A stretch of DNA of 64,000 bases from positions 1-64,000 of the forward strand of contig JAUJNH010000009.1 in NCBI GenBank assembly GCA_030448245.1, given 5' to 3'. Origin of the DNA: Acidimicrobiales bacterium. GTDB taxonomy: Bacteria; Actinomycetota; Acidimicrobiia; Acidimicrobiales; JAUJNH01. The position numbers were made by a program, and so were the translations under genes. The notes beneath the pieces were generated by a model that saw nothing but the letters and a program-made list of their open reading frames with translations, made no database searches and was not told the DNA's origin. Shown here piece by piece: positions 8,407 through 16,767 of this stretch (positions within the stretch are counted from its first letter, which is position 1; each line of letters starts with the position of its first letter).

Positions 8407-9144
8407 GTGAACCGCAAGCACCACCCTGACGACCAGCTCGATCACCCCGACGACCACCGGCAGGCCGAGGTCCGAGACGAGGGCATCCGCGTCGGCCGGG
8501 TCAAGGACGACCCGGGGATCGTCGAGGCCCGGCGCCGGTTCGGCGGGCTCGACTGGCTGGCCACCCTGGCCGGCCTCCTGGCCGCCATCGGCGCCCTCGT
8601 GCTGCTCGGCGGCCTCGTCGGCGCCGCGGGCACGGTCGGCTACCAGCTGGGCCAGCTGAACGCCAGCGGCGAAGACCTGTCGATCGGCGGCCTGATCGCC
8701 GGCCTGGTCGTGCTGCTTCTCGCCTTCTTCATCGGCGGGTGGGTGGCGGGCCGGGTGGCCCGCTACGACGGTGGCCGCAACGGGGTCATGGCCGTCATCT
8801 GGTTCCTGATCCTGGGGGGGGTCCTCTCCGCACTCGGCGCCTTCTACGGCGACCGCTACGACGTGTTCTCCCAGTTCGAGCTGCCGCAGTGGTTCTCGGC
8901 CGACGACCCCGGCACGGCCGCCATCATCAGCGCCGTCGTCGCCGCTCTGGTCGCTCTCACCGCCGGTTGGCTGGGCGGGGTCGTCGGAGCCCGCTACCAC
9001 CGCCGGGCCGACGCCCTCGTCACCCACACCCGTGACGGCGGCATCGTCCAGCCCGACGTGGTCAACCAGCAGGCCGACCCGCCACGCGAGCGTGGAGGCC
9101 TGCGGGCCGCGGGCGGCTCGAAAGCCGTCAGGAGAAGCCGATGA
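8407..9144 (+). CDS. four-helix membrane protein of unknown function
   Basis: 245 residues from GTG. The hydrophilic N-terminus (about 1-50) is His/Asp rich. Four hydrophobic segments lie at about 52-75, 95-120, 128-148 and 175-200, and the tail is basic. The stop overlaps the ATG of the next DUF2382 gene by 4 bases, so the two are translationally coupled. It is sandwiched between DUF2382 proteins, suggesting a membrane partner for them. No characterised family recognised. Confidence 0.7.
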   Translation: MNRKHHPDDQLDHPDDHRQAEVRDEGIRVGRVKDDPGIVEARRRFGGLDWLATLAGLLAAIGALVLLGGLVGAAGTVGYQLGQLNASGEDLSIGGLIAGLVVLLLAFFIGGWVAGRVARYDGGRNGVMAVIWFLILGGVLSALGAFYGDRYDVFSQFELPQWFSADDPGTAAIISAVVAALVALTAGWLGGVVGARYHRRADALVTHTRDGGIVQPDVVNQQADPPRERGGLRAAGGSKAVRRSR

Positions 9145-9554
9145 GCCCGAACCGTGACAGGGGTGAGCTGATCCGGTCCGAGGAGGAGCTGGCCGTCGTC
9201 AAGCGGCAGCGCGAGGCGGGCCGCCTCCGGGCCAGGAAGGTCGTCGAGCACGAGCAGGTCGAGCAGGTCGTCCCGGTCGGCACCGAGCAGGCCGAGACCG
9301 AGCGGGTCGAGGTCGCCGAGGGCGACAGCGGGAAGGTCGAGACCCTGGCCGATGGGTCGCTGTCGATCCCGATCTTCGAGGAGCGGCTGGTCGTCGAGAA
9401 GCGCCTCGTCGTCCGCGAGCGCATCATCATCCGCAAGCACACCGTGTTCGAGGACCGGCTGATCACCGCTGATCTCCGCCGCGAGCGCGTCGAGATCGAG
9501 GTCGACGAAGAGGTCATGGACCGGGTCACCGTCGAGGACGACGCCACCGCCTGA
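9141..9554 (+). CDS. DUF2382 (YsnF/AvaK) domain protein
   Basis: 137 residues, essentially one DUF2382 domain: SEEELAVVKRQREAGRLRARK, a strand-rich centre with EERLVVEKRLVVRERIII, and DLRRERVEIEVDEEV at the end. It starts inside the last codons of the membrane protein gene (ATGA overlap). Its 3' end overlaps the convergent glycosyltransferase gene by 29 bases. Function unknown; linked with stress-type PRC-barrel proteins. Confidence 0.8.
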   Translation: MSPNRDRGELIRSEEELAVVKRQREAGRLRARKVVEHEQVEQVVPVGTEQAETERVEVAEGDSGKVETLADGSLSIPIFEERLVVEKRLVVRERIIIRKHTVFEDRLITADLRRERVEIEVDEEVMDRVTVEDDATA

Positions 9555-10233
9555 GCGTCGCAGGCGGCCCGCTGCGGTGGGCCGCCGTCCAGACCCAGAT
9601 GCGGGCGGCCTGGCGGACGCGGGTGCTCGACGTCCAGGCCGACCGCCCGACGGGGCGGGACGAGCGCGCCACCGGGAGCGAGGTGGTGGGCCCTCCGGCC
9701 ACCCCGATGGCGGTCACGATGCTGGGCCCGGCGAGGGCGAGGACGGCTCGGCGGGCCTCGGGGCCGAGGACCACGTAGGCGCCGGCGTCGGGTGGGAGCC
9801 CGGCGAGCCGGGACAGGAGGCGGCGGTGGAGGCGGCCGGTGAGGAGGCGGCCCGCCGACTCGTAGGCCCCACGCCGGCCGGCGAAGACGGCGCCCACGTC
9901 ACCGGCGGCCAGGCGGTCGAGCAGGATCGGCAGGGCCTCCGGGGGGTCCTGCAGGTCGGCGTCGAGGCACGCCCAGGCCGTGGCGGCCTCCTCGTCGGCG
10001 AGACCCCGGGTCAGGGCGCGGTGCTGGCCGCCGTTGACCGGCAGATCGGTGACGGCGATGCGGGGATCCTGGCGGGCCAGCTCGTGGGCCACGGCGAGGC
10101 TGGCGTCGGGGGAGCCGTCGACCACCAGGCGCAGCCGCCACGGCCGGTCCCCCAGCGCCGAGGCAACCCGGGCAGCCAGCGCCGGCAGGGTGGCCTCGTT
10201 CCGGTAGACCGGCACGATCACGGCGACGGTCAC
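9526..10233 (-). CDS. family 2 glycosyltransferase (DPM1-like)
   Basis: About 235 residues with the GT-A start VAVIVPVYRNEATL, a nucleotide-binding LVVDGSPDAS and the metal motif LDADLQDPPEALP, typical of polyprenol-phosphate or undecaprenyl-linked sugar transferases. There are no membrane helices, unlike GtrB. GTG 10233 sits right before the first strand; GTG 10299 is an alternative. The C-terminus (from about 195) is basic and runs into the convergent DUF2382 gene. Downstream of an epimerase on the same strand, so probably in surface glycan synthesis. Confidence 0.75.
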   Translation of the reverse strand: MTVAVIVPVYRNEATLPALAARVASALGDRPWRLRLVVDGSPDASLAVAHELARQDPRIAVTDLPVNGGQHRALTRGLADEEAATAWACLDADLQDPPEALPILLDRLAAGDVGAVFAGRRGAYESAGRLLTGRLHRRLLSRLAGLPPDAGAYVVLGPEARRAVLALAGPSIVTAIGVAGGPTTSLPVARSSRPVGRSAWTSSTRVRQAARIWVWTAAHRSGPPATLRRWRRPRR

Positions 10234-10327
10234 GGCCGCCTCGCCGCCGGTGCTCCGGGAACGAGGGCGGACGCGAGGTGTGCCGGTGCGGGGCGGCACA
10301 GCCGATCGGGCCCGGCCGCGGTGCGGG

Positions 10328-11254
10328 TCACGCCGCCAGATCGTCGGCCGTCCAGCAGCGGGCCAGGCCCTCGGTCAGGCTGATGCGGGCCTGCCAGCCG
10401 AGGAGCCGGGCGGCCAAGGTCGGGTCGGACACCCACGAGGCAGCGTCCCAGTCACGGCCGGGGTGTGCGCCCACCTCCACCCGGATCCGCCGGCCTGCCA
10501 CCGCGGCCAGCTGAGCCACCAGCTCCTCGTTCGACACCTGCCGCCCGGTGCCGATGTTCAGCACCTGGCCGCCGGGAAGGTCATCGGCGCCCGCGGCCCG
10601 CACGCATGCATCGACCACGTCGTCCACGTAGACCCAGTCGCGGCCCAGGCCCGGCCGGGTCAAGGGGAGCACGCCGCCACTGCGGGCGGCTCGCAGGGCG
10701 GTGGGCACCAGGCGCCCGGGATGGTCGAGCGGGCCGTAGACCTGGAAGGCGCGCAGGACGACTGCACGCATCCCCCGCCGAACGGCCGCAGCGGCGACCG
10801 CCACCGAACCCGCCGCCTTGGTGGTCCCGAAGAAGCCTCTCGGGCGCAGCGGCGCCGTCTCGTCGAGTGGAGCGGCCTGCTCGCCGTACTCGGTGGACGA
10901 GCCCAGGCGGACCACCGCTCGGCATCCTTCCGGCAGGGCCTCGACGAGCCAGCGGCAGCTCGCTCCGTTGACCGCCGCGGTGGCCCGCCGCTCGGCCGGC
11001 GTCGTGGCCGCGCGGGCCGCGGCCAGCAGGAAGGCGACGTCGAAGGACGACCCCGCGGCGACGGAGGCAACGGCCTCGGGATCGGCCAGGTCCACCGGGA
11101 CGACCCCGACCGAGCCTGCAGGGTCGAGCGCCGCCAAGCGGTGGAGGGGGGCGCGGGGCCGGACGGTGCCCACCACCTCCCACCCCTCGGCCACCAGCCG
11201 CGCTGCGAGATGGGCGCCGACGAAGCCACCGGCTCCGGTGACCAGTGCCCGCAT
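10328..11254 (-). CDS. NAD-dependent sugar epimerase/dehydratase
   Basis: 308 residues of the extended short-chain dehydrogenase fold. The NAD motif is VTGAGGFVGAHL, the active-site Ser/Tyr/Lys are represented by GSSTEYG and GTTKAAG, and DWVYVDDVVDAC and NIGTGR are typical of nucleotide-sugar epimerases. The canonical YxxxK reads FFGTTK, so the catalytic Tyr is Phe, which is unusual. ATG 11254 is preferred over GTG 11266. Grouped with a GT2 and an HpcH-like aldolase. Confidence 0.8.
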   Translation of the reverse strand: MRALVTGAGGFVGAHLAARLVAEGWEVVGTVRPRAPLHRLAALDPAGSVGVVPVDLADPEAVASVAAGSSFDVAFLLAAARAATTPAERRATAAVNGASCRWLVEALPEGCRAVVRLGSSTEYGEQAAPLDETAPLRPRGFFGTTKAAGSVAVAAAAVRRGMRAVVLRAFQVYGPLDHPGRLVPTALRAARSGGVLPLTRPGLGRDWVYVDDVVDACVRAAGADDLPGGQVLNIGTGRQVSNEELVAQLAAVAGRRIRVEVGAHPGRDWDAASWVSDPTLAARLLGWQARISLTEGLARCWTADDLAA

Positions 11255-11302
11255 CAGCCGGACCACACCTGCGCCGGGATGCGCAGGTGGCCGCAGGGCA
11301 TC

Positions 11303-12118
11303 TCAGACCGCCTCGTCGACCAGCAGGTCGTCCACCAGGGCCACCAGCTCGGCCCGGTCGGCCTCCTGCTCGCAGTGGGGGCGGCTGCGAGCGGCGGCGA
11401 CGGCACCCGTGATGCGGGGCAGCTCCACGCCGAGGTCGCGATTCGCGATGTCGGCGTGGAACGAGCGGCGCAGGAAGGTGAACGAGGCACCGAGGCGGGC
11501 CAGCTCGGCCGCCAGAAGCCGGGACGGGACCGGCCGCCCGGCCTCGGGCAGCGTCAGCCCGGCGACGCCGAACGGCGTCCCCCGAGGCACAGCTGCCCGC
11601 ACCTCCTCGACCGTCCCGTCGACCAGCGCCGAGAACAGGTTGCGCCCACCCCGGTCGATCATCAGGTCGTTGAGGCCGACGTAGACCCGGCTCACCGGCC
11701 GGCGCACCAGCTGCTCGACCCTGCGCACCGCCTCGGTCGTCTCGACCAGGATCCCGAGGCGGCACCGGCCGTCGACCACGGCCAGGGCGGCGTCGACCTC
11801 CTCCGGGCGCCGGACCATCGGCAGCAGCACCTCGTCGGCGCCGAGCGCCACGGCCCGCTGGATCTCGGCCTCGCTCCAGGCGCCCCAGCCGTTGACCCGG
11901 CACAGCACGGTGCCCGGCGTAGCCTCCCGCACCCGGGCCAGATCGGCGGCGGTGTCGCTGTTCACCTGGGTGTCGACGCCGGCCTGGCGCTCCCGCTTGC
12001 CCCGCCGCTCCCAGTCGACGATCACGCCGGCGGCGCCGGCTCGCACCGCAGCCCCGGCGAACGCAGGGTCGACCGTGAACACAAAGGCGTCGATCCCGCG
12101 ATGACGTGAGGGGCGCAT
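11303..12118 (-). CDS. HpcH/HpaI aldolase-citrate lyase family protein
   Basis: 271 residues with a TIM-barrel-like pattern: VNGWGAWSEAEIQRAVALGA, DEVLLPMVRRPEEV, LGILVETTEAV (metal-binding Glu) and YVGLNDLM. These enzymes cleave or form C-C bonds of 2-keto acids with a divalent metal. ATG 12118 follows a 69-bp divergent gap shared with the iron transporter. It precedes the epimerase and GT2 genes, so it may make an unusual sugar or acid precursor; that role is inference. Confidence 0.75.
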   Translation of the reverse strand: MRPSRHRGIDAFVFTVDPAFAGAAVRAGAAGVIVDWERRGKRERQAGVDTQVNSDTAADLARVREATPGTVLCRVNGWGAWSEAEIQRAVALGADEVLLPMVRRPEEVDAALAVVDGRCRLGILVETTEAVRRVEQLVRRPVSRVYVGLNDLMIDRGGRNLFSALVDGTVEEVRAAVPRGTPFGVAGLTLPEAGRPVPSRLLAAELARLGASFTFLRRSFHADIANRDLGVELPRITGAVAAARSRPHCEQEADRAELVALVDDLLVDEAV

Positions 12119-12187
12119 GACGTCGAACTGTAGGTCGACCGAAGATTGAGCGGCCAGATCTGCCGGACCGGCCGGTAGCGTCGAGCC

Positions 12188-13246
12188 ATGCCCACGGTGC
12201 CGGAGACCGCCATCGTGGAGGTCCGCGGCCTCCGCCGCGCCTACGGGGGGGTGGCGGCGGTGGACGGGCTCGACCTCGACGTCCACCGGGGCGAGCTGCT
12301 CGCCGTGCTCGGCCCCAGCGGCTGCGGGAAGACGACGCTCCTGCGCCTCCTCGCCGGCTTCGAGCGGCCAGACGCCGGGTCGATCGCCATCGACGGCACC
12401 GCCGCCGCCGGTCCCGGCACGTTCGTGCCGCCTGAGCGCCGGCGGGTCGGCATCGTGGTGCAGGACCATGCCCTGTTCCCCCACCTCACCGTGGGGGGCA
12501 ACGTCGCCTACGGCCTCCGCCGGGACCCCGGGCGCCAGCGCCGGGTCGACGAGGTGCTCGCCATGGTCGGCCTCGACGGGCTGGGCGACCGCTATCCGGC
12601 CGAGCTGTCGGGCGGCCAGCAGCAGCGGGTCGCCATCGCCCGGGCGCTGGCCCCGGAGCCGGGCGTCATCCTCCTGGACGAGCCGTTCGCCAACCTCGAC
12701 GCCGCCCTCCGGGCCCGGATCCGCTTCGAGGTGCGGGCCATCCTCAAGGCGGCCGGGGCCACCGTGGTCCTCGTCACCCACGACCAGGAGGAGGCCCTGT
12801 CGCTGGCCGACCGGGTGGCCGTTCTGGACGGGGGCCGGGTGGCGCAGGTCGGGCCGCCCGACGAGGTCTACCGCCGGCCCGCCTCGCCGTTCGTCGCCCG
12901 GTTCGTCGGCGACGCCGACCTCGTCCCGGGCACCTGCGACGGGACCACGGTGGCCACCCCGCTGGGCCGCCTGGCCGTCGACGGCCCGGCGCCGGCCGCC
13001 GGTCCGGCTCTGGCCGTGGTCCGGCCCGAGGCCGTCCGCCTGCAGGCCGATCCCCAGGGATCGGCCACCGTCGCCCTCGTCACCTACTACGGCCACGATC
13101 AGCTGGTCGAGGTGGCGCTCGACGGCGGCAGCGTCGTCAGGGCCCGCCTCGGGGCCGAGCGGCTCTTCTCGAGCGGCGAGCGGGTGCGGGCCGAGCTGGC
13201 CGGCCCCGTGATCGCCTACCCGGGCAACGGGCTGGGCTCGCCCTGA
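12188..13246 (+). CDS. fbpC: ferric iron-type ABC transporter ATP-binding protein
   Basis: 352 residues. Walker A GPSGCGKTT, Q-loop VVQDHALFPHL, signature LSGGQQQR, Walker B VILLDEP and H-loop THDQEE are intact. A C-terminal TOBE-type domain (about 240-350) is characteristic of the FbpC/PotA group. The binding protein and permease follow on the same strand, giving a complete importer, with a separate promoter and operator between this gene and fbpA. Confidence 0.85.
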   Translation: MPTVPETAIVEVRGLRRAYGGVAAVDGLDLDVHRGELLAVLGPSGCGKTTLLRLLAGFERPDAGSIAIDGTAAAGPGTFVPPERRRVGIVVQDHALFPHLTVGGNVAYGLRRDPGRQRRVDEVLAMVGLDGLGDRYPAELSGGQQQRVAIARALAPEPGVILLDEPFANLDAALRARIRFEVRAILKAAGATVVLVTHDQEEALSLADRVAVLDGGRVAQVGPPDEVYRRPASPFVARFVGDADLVPGTCDGTTVATPLGRLAVDGPAPAAGPALAVVRPEAVRLQADPQGSATVALVTYYGHDQLVEVALDGGSVVRARLGAERLFSSGERVRAELAGPVIAYPGNGLGSP

Positions 13247-13251
13247 GCGGC

Positions 13252-13298
13252 TTGGCCAACCGTCCGCAGCAACCGTAATGTTCGGATGACCGAACATT
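13252..13298 (+). promoter_or_regulatory. fbpA promoter with 22-bp palindromic operator
   Basis: TTGGCC (13252-13257), an 18-base spacer and TAATGT (13276-13281) form a sigma70-type promoter. A perfect inverted repeat with 9-bp arms and a 4-base centre, AATGTTCGG-ATGA-CCGAACATT, covers 13277-13298 and overlaps the -10. This is the usual arrangement for repression by a metal-responsive regulator of DtxR, MntR or Fur type. The regulator is not identified. Confidence 0.65.
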
Positions 13299-13304
13299 CG
13301 ACCG

Positions 13305-14324
13305 ATGGGACTCCACATGCTGCTCCGCCGCACGCTCACCGCAGCTGTCGCCGCCACGGTGGCGCTGGCCACGCTGGCCGGCTGCTCCGGCGACGACGGG
13401 CCCAGCCTCACCGTCTACTCCGGGCGGACCGCGGACCTGGTCGGCCCCCTGTTCGACCGCTTCGAGGCCACCAGCGGGATCAAGGTCAAGGTCCGCTACG
13501 GCGACTCGGCCGAGGTGTCGGGCGCCGTGCTCGAGGAGGGTGACCGGCCCAAGGCCGACGTCCTCATCGTCCAGGACGCCGGCAACCTCGGGCAGGTCAA
13601 CGACGCCGGCCGCCTCGCCCCGCTGCCCCAGGCTGCCGTCGACAAGGTGCCCGCCGAGTTCCGCTCGCCCGCCGGCCGCTGGGTGGGCCTGTCGGGGCGG
13701 TCGCGGGTGGTGGCCTACAACACCGACACGGTGAGCCAGGCCGACCTGCCGGCCACGGTCGACGGCTTCACCGACCCGAGGTGGAAGGGCCGGCTGGCCT
13801 GGGCGCCTACCAACGGCTCGTTCCAGGCGTTCGTCACCGCCTTCCGGGTGCTCGAGGGCCAGGACAAGGCCGAGGCCTGGCTCCGCGGGATCAAGGCCAA
13901 CGAGCCCAGGGTGTTCCCCAACAACATCTCGATCGTCGAGGCCGTCGGCAAGGGCGAGGTCGACGCCGGCTTCGTCAACCACTACTACCTGTTCCGGTTG
14001 CGGGCCGAGGGCAGGGCCGGCAAGGCCGAGAACAAGTACTTCCCGGCCGGTGACCCCGGCGGCCTGGTCAACGTGGCCGGCGCCGGGGTCCTCCAGGGGT
14101 CGAAGAAGGCGGCCGACGCCACCCGGCTCGTCGAGTTCCTCCTCAGCGACGAGTCCCAGCGCTACTTCGCCGAGAGGACCTTCGAGCTGCCCGTCGTCCC
14201 CAGCGTGCAGGCCGACCCGCAGCTGCCCGACATCGAGAAGCTGGCGAAGCCCGAGGTGGAGCTGGCGCAGCTGGACGACGCCAAAGGCACCGTCGACCTG
14301 CTGACCCGCCTGCAGATCCTGTGA
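13305..14324 (+). CDS. fbpA: ferric iron-binding lipoprotein of ABC importer
   Basis: 339 residues. A lipoprotein signal ends in LAGCSG. The mature part is a family 1 ferric-binding fold: LTVYSGRTADLVGPLFDRFE, ADVLIVQDAGNL, WVGLSGRSRVVAYN, and the paired tyrosines GFVNHYYLFR that bind ferric iron in FbpA. ATG 13305 or 13317 are both in frame. It is expressed from its own operator-controlled promoter and followed 4 bases later by the permease. Confidence 0.85.
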   Translation: MGLHMLLRRTLTAAVAATVALATLAGCSGDDGPSLTVYSGRTADLVGPLFDRFEATSGIKVKVRYGDSAEVSGAVLEEGDRPKADVLIVQDAGNLGQVNDAGRLAPLPQAAVDKVPAEFRSPAGRWVGLSGRSRVVAYNTDTVSQADLPATVDGFTDPRWKGRLAWAPTNGSFQAFVTAFRVLEGQDKAEAWLRGIKANEPRVFPNNISIVEAVGKGEVDAGFVNHYYLFRLRAEGRAGKAENKYFPAGDPGGLVNVAGAGVLQGSKKAADATRLVEFLLSDESQRYFAERTFELPVVPSVQADPQLPDIEKLAKPEVELAQLDDAKGTVDLLTRLQIL

Positions 14325-14328
14325 CCCG

Positions 14329-15897
14329 GTGACCGCGGTCCGGCGGGCGCCGCCGGCCACGGCCGCGGCGGCCGCCCTGGTGGCCGGGCTGGCCGTGCTG
14401 CCGCTCGGCTACCTCGTGCTGCGGGCCAGCGAGGTCGGCTTCAGCCGGGCCGCCGACCTGGTCCTCAACGAGCGCACGCTCCGCCTGCTGGGGAACAGCC
14501 TCGGCCTGGCCGCGGCCACGACCGTCACCGCCGTGGCCATCGGCGTCCCGGTGGCATGGCTCACCACCCGCACCGACCTCCCCGGCCGGCGCGCCCTCAC
14601 GGTGGTCACCGCCCTCCCGTTGGCCGTCCCCTCCTACGTCGCCGCCCTCGCCGTCATCGCCGCCTTTGGGCCTCGAGGAGCGTTGGCCCGCTGGCTGGGG
14701 CCCCTGGGCGTCGACGCCCTGCCCGAGGTCTACGGCTTCGTCGGCGCCTGGCTGGCCCTGTCGCTGTCGACCTTCCCCTACGTCACCCTCACCGTCCGGG
14801 GATCCCTGCGCCGGCTCGATCCAGCCCTCGAGGAGGTCAGCCGCAGCCTGGGCGCCACCCCCTTCGAGACCTTCCGCCGGGTCACGCTCCCCCAGCTGCG
14901 GCCGGCGGTGGCCGCCGGCGCCCTCCTCGTCGCCCTCTACACCCTGGCCGACTTCGGCGGCGTGTCGCTGCTGCGCTTCGACACGTTCACCCGGGTCGTC
15001 TACGTCCAGTACCGGGGCTCGCTCGACCGATCGGGCGCCGCCGTGCTCGCCCTGGTCCTGGCTGCGGTGTCCCTGACGGTCGTGGCCGCCGAGGCCCGCA
15101 CCCGCACCCGGGCCCGGGTGGCGGCCGCCCGCACCGCCCGCACCGCCCGCCTGGTCCACCTGGGCCGGTGGCGGGCCCCGGCCACCGCGCTGCTGGCCGT
15201 CCTGGCCGTCGTGGCCCTCGTGGTGCCCGTGGCCACGCTGGTCACCTGGCTCGTGCTGGGAGCGCGCGAGGGGATCGACCTCGGCGAGACGGCCGCGGCT
15301 GCGGGCCGCTCGGCCCGGGTTTCGGCGGGCGGTGCGCTGGCCGCGCTGGTCGCCGCCTGGCCGGTGGCGGCGCTGGCCTCCCGGCACCCGGGGCGCCTGG
15401 CCCGGTGGACCGAGCGCCTGTCGTACGCCGGCTACGCCCTGCCCGGCCTGGTGGTGGCCCTGTCCCTGGTGTTCTTCGGGGCGAGGGTGGCCCGGCCGCT
15501 CTACCAGACCGTGGGGATGCTCGTCCTCGCCTACCTGGTGCTGTTCCTGCCCCAGGCCATCGGCGCCCTGCGCACCACGCTGGGCCAGATCAGCCCCACC
15601 CTCGAGGACGCCAGCCGCTCGCTGGGCGCCGGCCCGCTGGCCACCGCCCGGCGAGTCCTGCTGCCCCTGGTCCGGCCGGGCGCCACCGCCGCCTTCGCCC
15701 TGGTCTTCCTGACGGCCATGAAGGAGCTGCCGGCGGCGCTGCTCCTCGGGCCGACGGGCTACGACACGCTGGCCACCCGGGTCTGGGCCACGACCAGCGA
15801 GGGCTTCTTCGGCCGGGCCGCCGCCCCCGCCCTGCTGCTCATCGTGGTGTCGTCGGTGCCCCTCGCCTTTTTGGCCCTCAGGGACGAGAGAGCGTGA
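14329..15897 (+). CDS. fbpB: ferric iron ABC transporter permease
   Basis: 522 residues with twelve or so hydrophobic segments in two homologous halves. Both halves contain the cytoplasmic EAA loop (EEVSRSLGATPFETFRRVTLPQLRP and EDASRSLGAGPLATARRVLLP are recognisable in part). This double-domain design is typical of FbpB-type iron permeases. GTG 14329 follows the fbpA stop by 4 bases. Confidence 0.85.
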   Translation: MTAVRRAPPATAAAAALVAGLAVLPLGYLVLRASEVGFSRAADLVLNERTLRLLGNSLGLAAATTVTAVAIGVPVAWLTTRTDLPGRRALTVVTALPLAVPSYVAALAVIAAFGPRGALARWLGPLGVDALPEVYGFVGAWLALSLSTFPYVTLTVRGSLRRLDPALEEVSRSLGATPFETFRRVTLPQLRPAVAAGALLVALYTLADFGGVSLLRFDTFTRVVYVQYRGSLDRSGAAVLALVLAAVSLTVVAAEARTRTRARVAAARTARTARLVHLGRWRAPATALLAVLAVVALVVPVATLVTWLVLGAREGIDLGETAAAAGRSARVSAGGALAALVAAWPVAALASRHPGRLARWTERLSYAGYALPGLVVALSLVFFGARVARPLYQTVGMLVLAYLVLFLPQAIGALRTTLGQISPTLEDASRSLGAGPLATARRVLLPLVRPGATAAFALVFLTAMKELPAALLLGPTGYDTLATRVWATTSEGFFGRAAAPALLLIVVSSVPLAFLALRDERA

Positions 15898-15974
15898 AGC
15901 TGCCGCACCGGTCATAGTATCTTGACCGTTTCGCGGCCCTGCGACAACGTCGGGGCCGCCGTCCTGGGGGGGGC

Positions 15975-16352
15975 ATGGTCGGGTATCTGGGGCGCAAGGT
16001 CGTGCAGTACGTGCTCGTGCTGGTCGTGGCCGTGTGCGTCAACTTCGCCCTGCCCCGCCTGGCCCCGGGTGACCCCCTCGACTACCTGCTGGGCGATGCC
16101 TCGTTCCAGCTCACAGCCGAGCAGCGCCAGCAGGTCCTGGCCCAGTTCGGCCTCGACAAGCCCACGGCCGAGCAGTTCCGCGACTACGTCGTCGACCTCG
16201 CCCACTTCCGCATGGGCACCTCGGTCCGCTTCGGCCAGCCAGTCGGCGACGTCGTCGCGGCCGTGGCCGGTGGCGCCGCGTTGGTAGCCTCACGCCGCCG
16301 CAAGGGCGGCGCAGGCAAGTCCGATGATCTCTCCGGACCGGAGGTGGACTGA
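15975..16352 (+). pseudogene. truncated peptide/nickel-type ABC permease (DppB N-terminus)
   Basis: The first ~95 residues match the start of DppB/OppB permeases: one membrane segment, PRLAPGDPLDYLLG, a periplasmic loop with GLDKPTAEQFRDY and MGTSVRFGQPV. Then the frame ends in a short basic tail with no further membrane segments, where about 220 more residues would be expected. No other subunits of such a transporter are nearby. Probably a deletion remnant; a TAGTAT -10-like box lies at 15916-15921. Confidence 0.6.
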
Positions 16353-16353
16353 G

Positions 16354-16716
16354 ATGGCCCAGAAGCTGATCTTCTTCTCGACGGTCGGCCCCGACCACAA
16401 CGACGGCGCCTGGTTCCCCTTCAACCAGGCCCGCCGGGCCTCCGAGGCCGGCTTGGAGGTCGAGATCTTCCTGGCCGGTCCCGCCACCGGGCTGCTCCGG
16501 GAGGCGTCACGGTCTGGGCTGGTCGGGCGGCCGAAGGAGTCGCTGCAGGCCATCACCGACGCGAAGGTCCCGATTCAGTACTCCCCCGGCTGAGCCGAGT
16601 ACCGGGGGGTGTCCGGTTCGGACGCCGAAGCGGTAGGGGCCACACCGGGCGACATGGCGGCCATGTGGGTCGAGGTCGCCAACGGCGCACAGCTGGTCCC
16701 GTTCCTGCAGACGTAG
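16354..16716 (+). CDS. DsrE-family selenoprotein (TGA at 16591-16593 read as Sec)
   Basis: Reading through one TGA gives 120 residues. The upstream part is a DsrE/DsrF-like fold (KLIFFSTVGPDHNDGAW, LEVEIFLAGPAT). The TGA falls in VPIQYSPG-U-AEYRGV, exactly where this family has its reactive cysteine, and the frame then continues with coherent family-like sequence (GDMAAMWVEVANGAQLVPF) to TAG 16714. GGAGGTG lies 7 bases upstream of the ATG. A two-part hairpin follows the TGA at SECIS distance. DsrE-like selenoproteins are known from metagenome surveys. The alternative is a nonsense mutation. Confidence 0.72.
16595..16621 (+). promoter_or_regulatory. SECIS-like hairpin after in-frame TGA
   Basis: Outer stem CCGA (16595-16598) pairs with TCGG (16618-16621). 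A two-base 5' bulge GT (16599-16600) follows, then inner stem ACCGG (16601-16605) with CCGGT (16613-16617), and a seven-base loop GGGGTGT. The bulged U and a G/U-containing apical loop match the bacterial SelB-binding SECIS layout. The inner stem begins 8 bases after the TGA. Confidence 0.6.
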
Positions 16717-16767
16717 CGGAGCAGCATCGTCCGGTAGCGGGCACCCGGCTCTAGGGTCTCGTGCTGC

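Noticed and set aside
10250-12109. A 619-codon open frame on the plus strand opposite the epimerase and aldolase
   Set aside because: Its translation is rich in Arg, Gly, Pro and His without domains, while the minus strand encodes clear enzyme families.
16591-16593. TGA in the DsrE gene as a simple nonsense mutation or sequence error
   Set aside because: The downstream frame is coherent, the TGA replaces the catalytic Cys and a SECIS-like hairpin follows. It stays the main alternative. The common error type here is base loss, which would not make an in-frame TGA.
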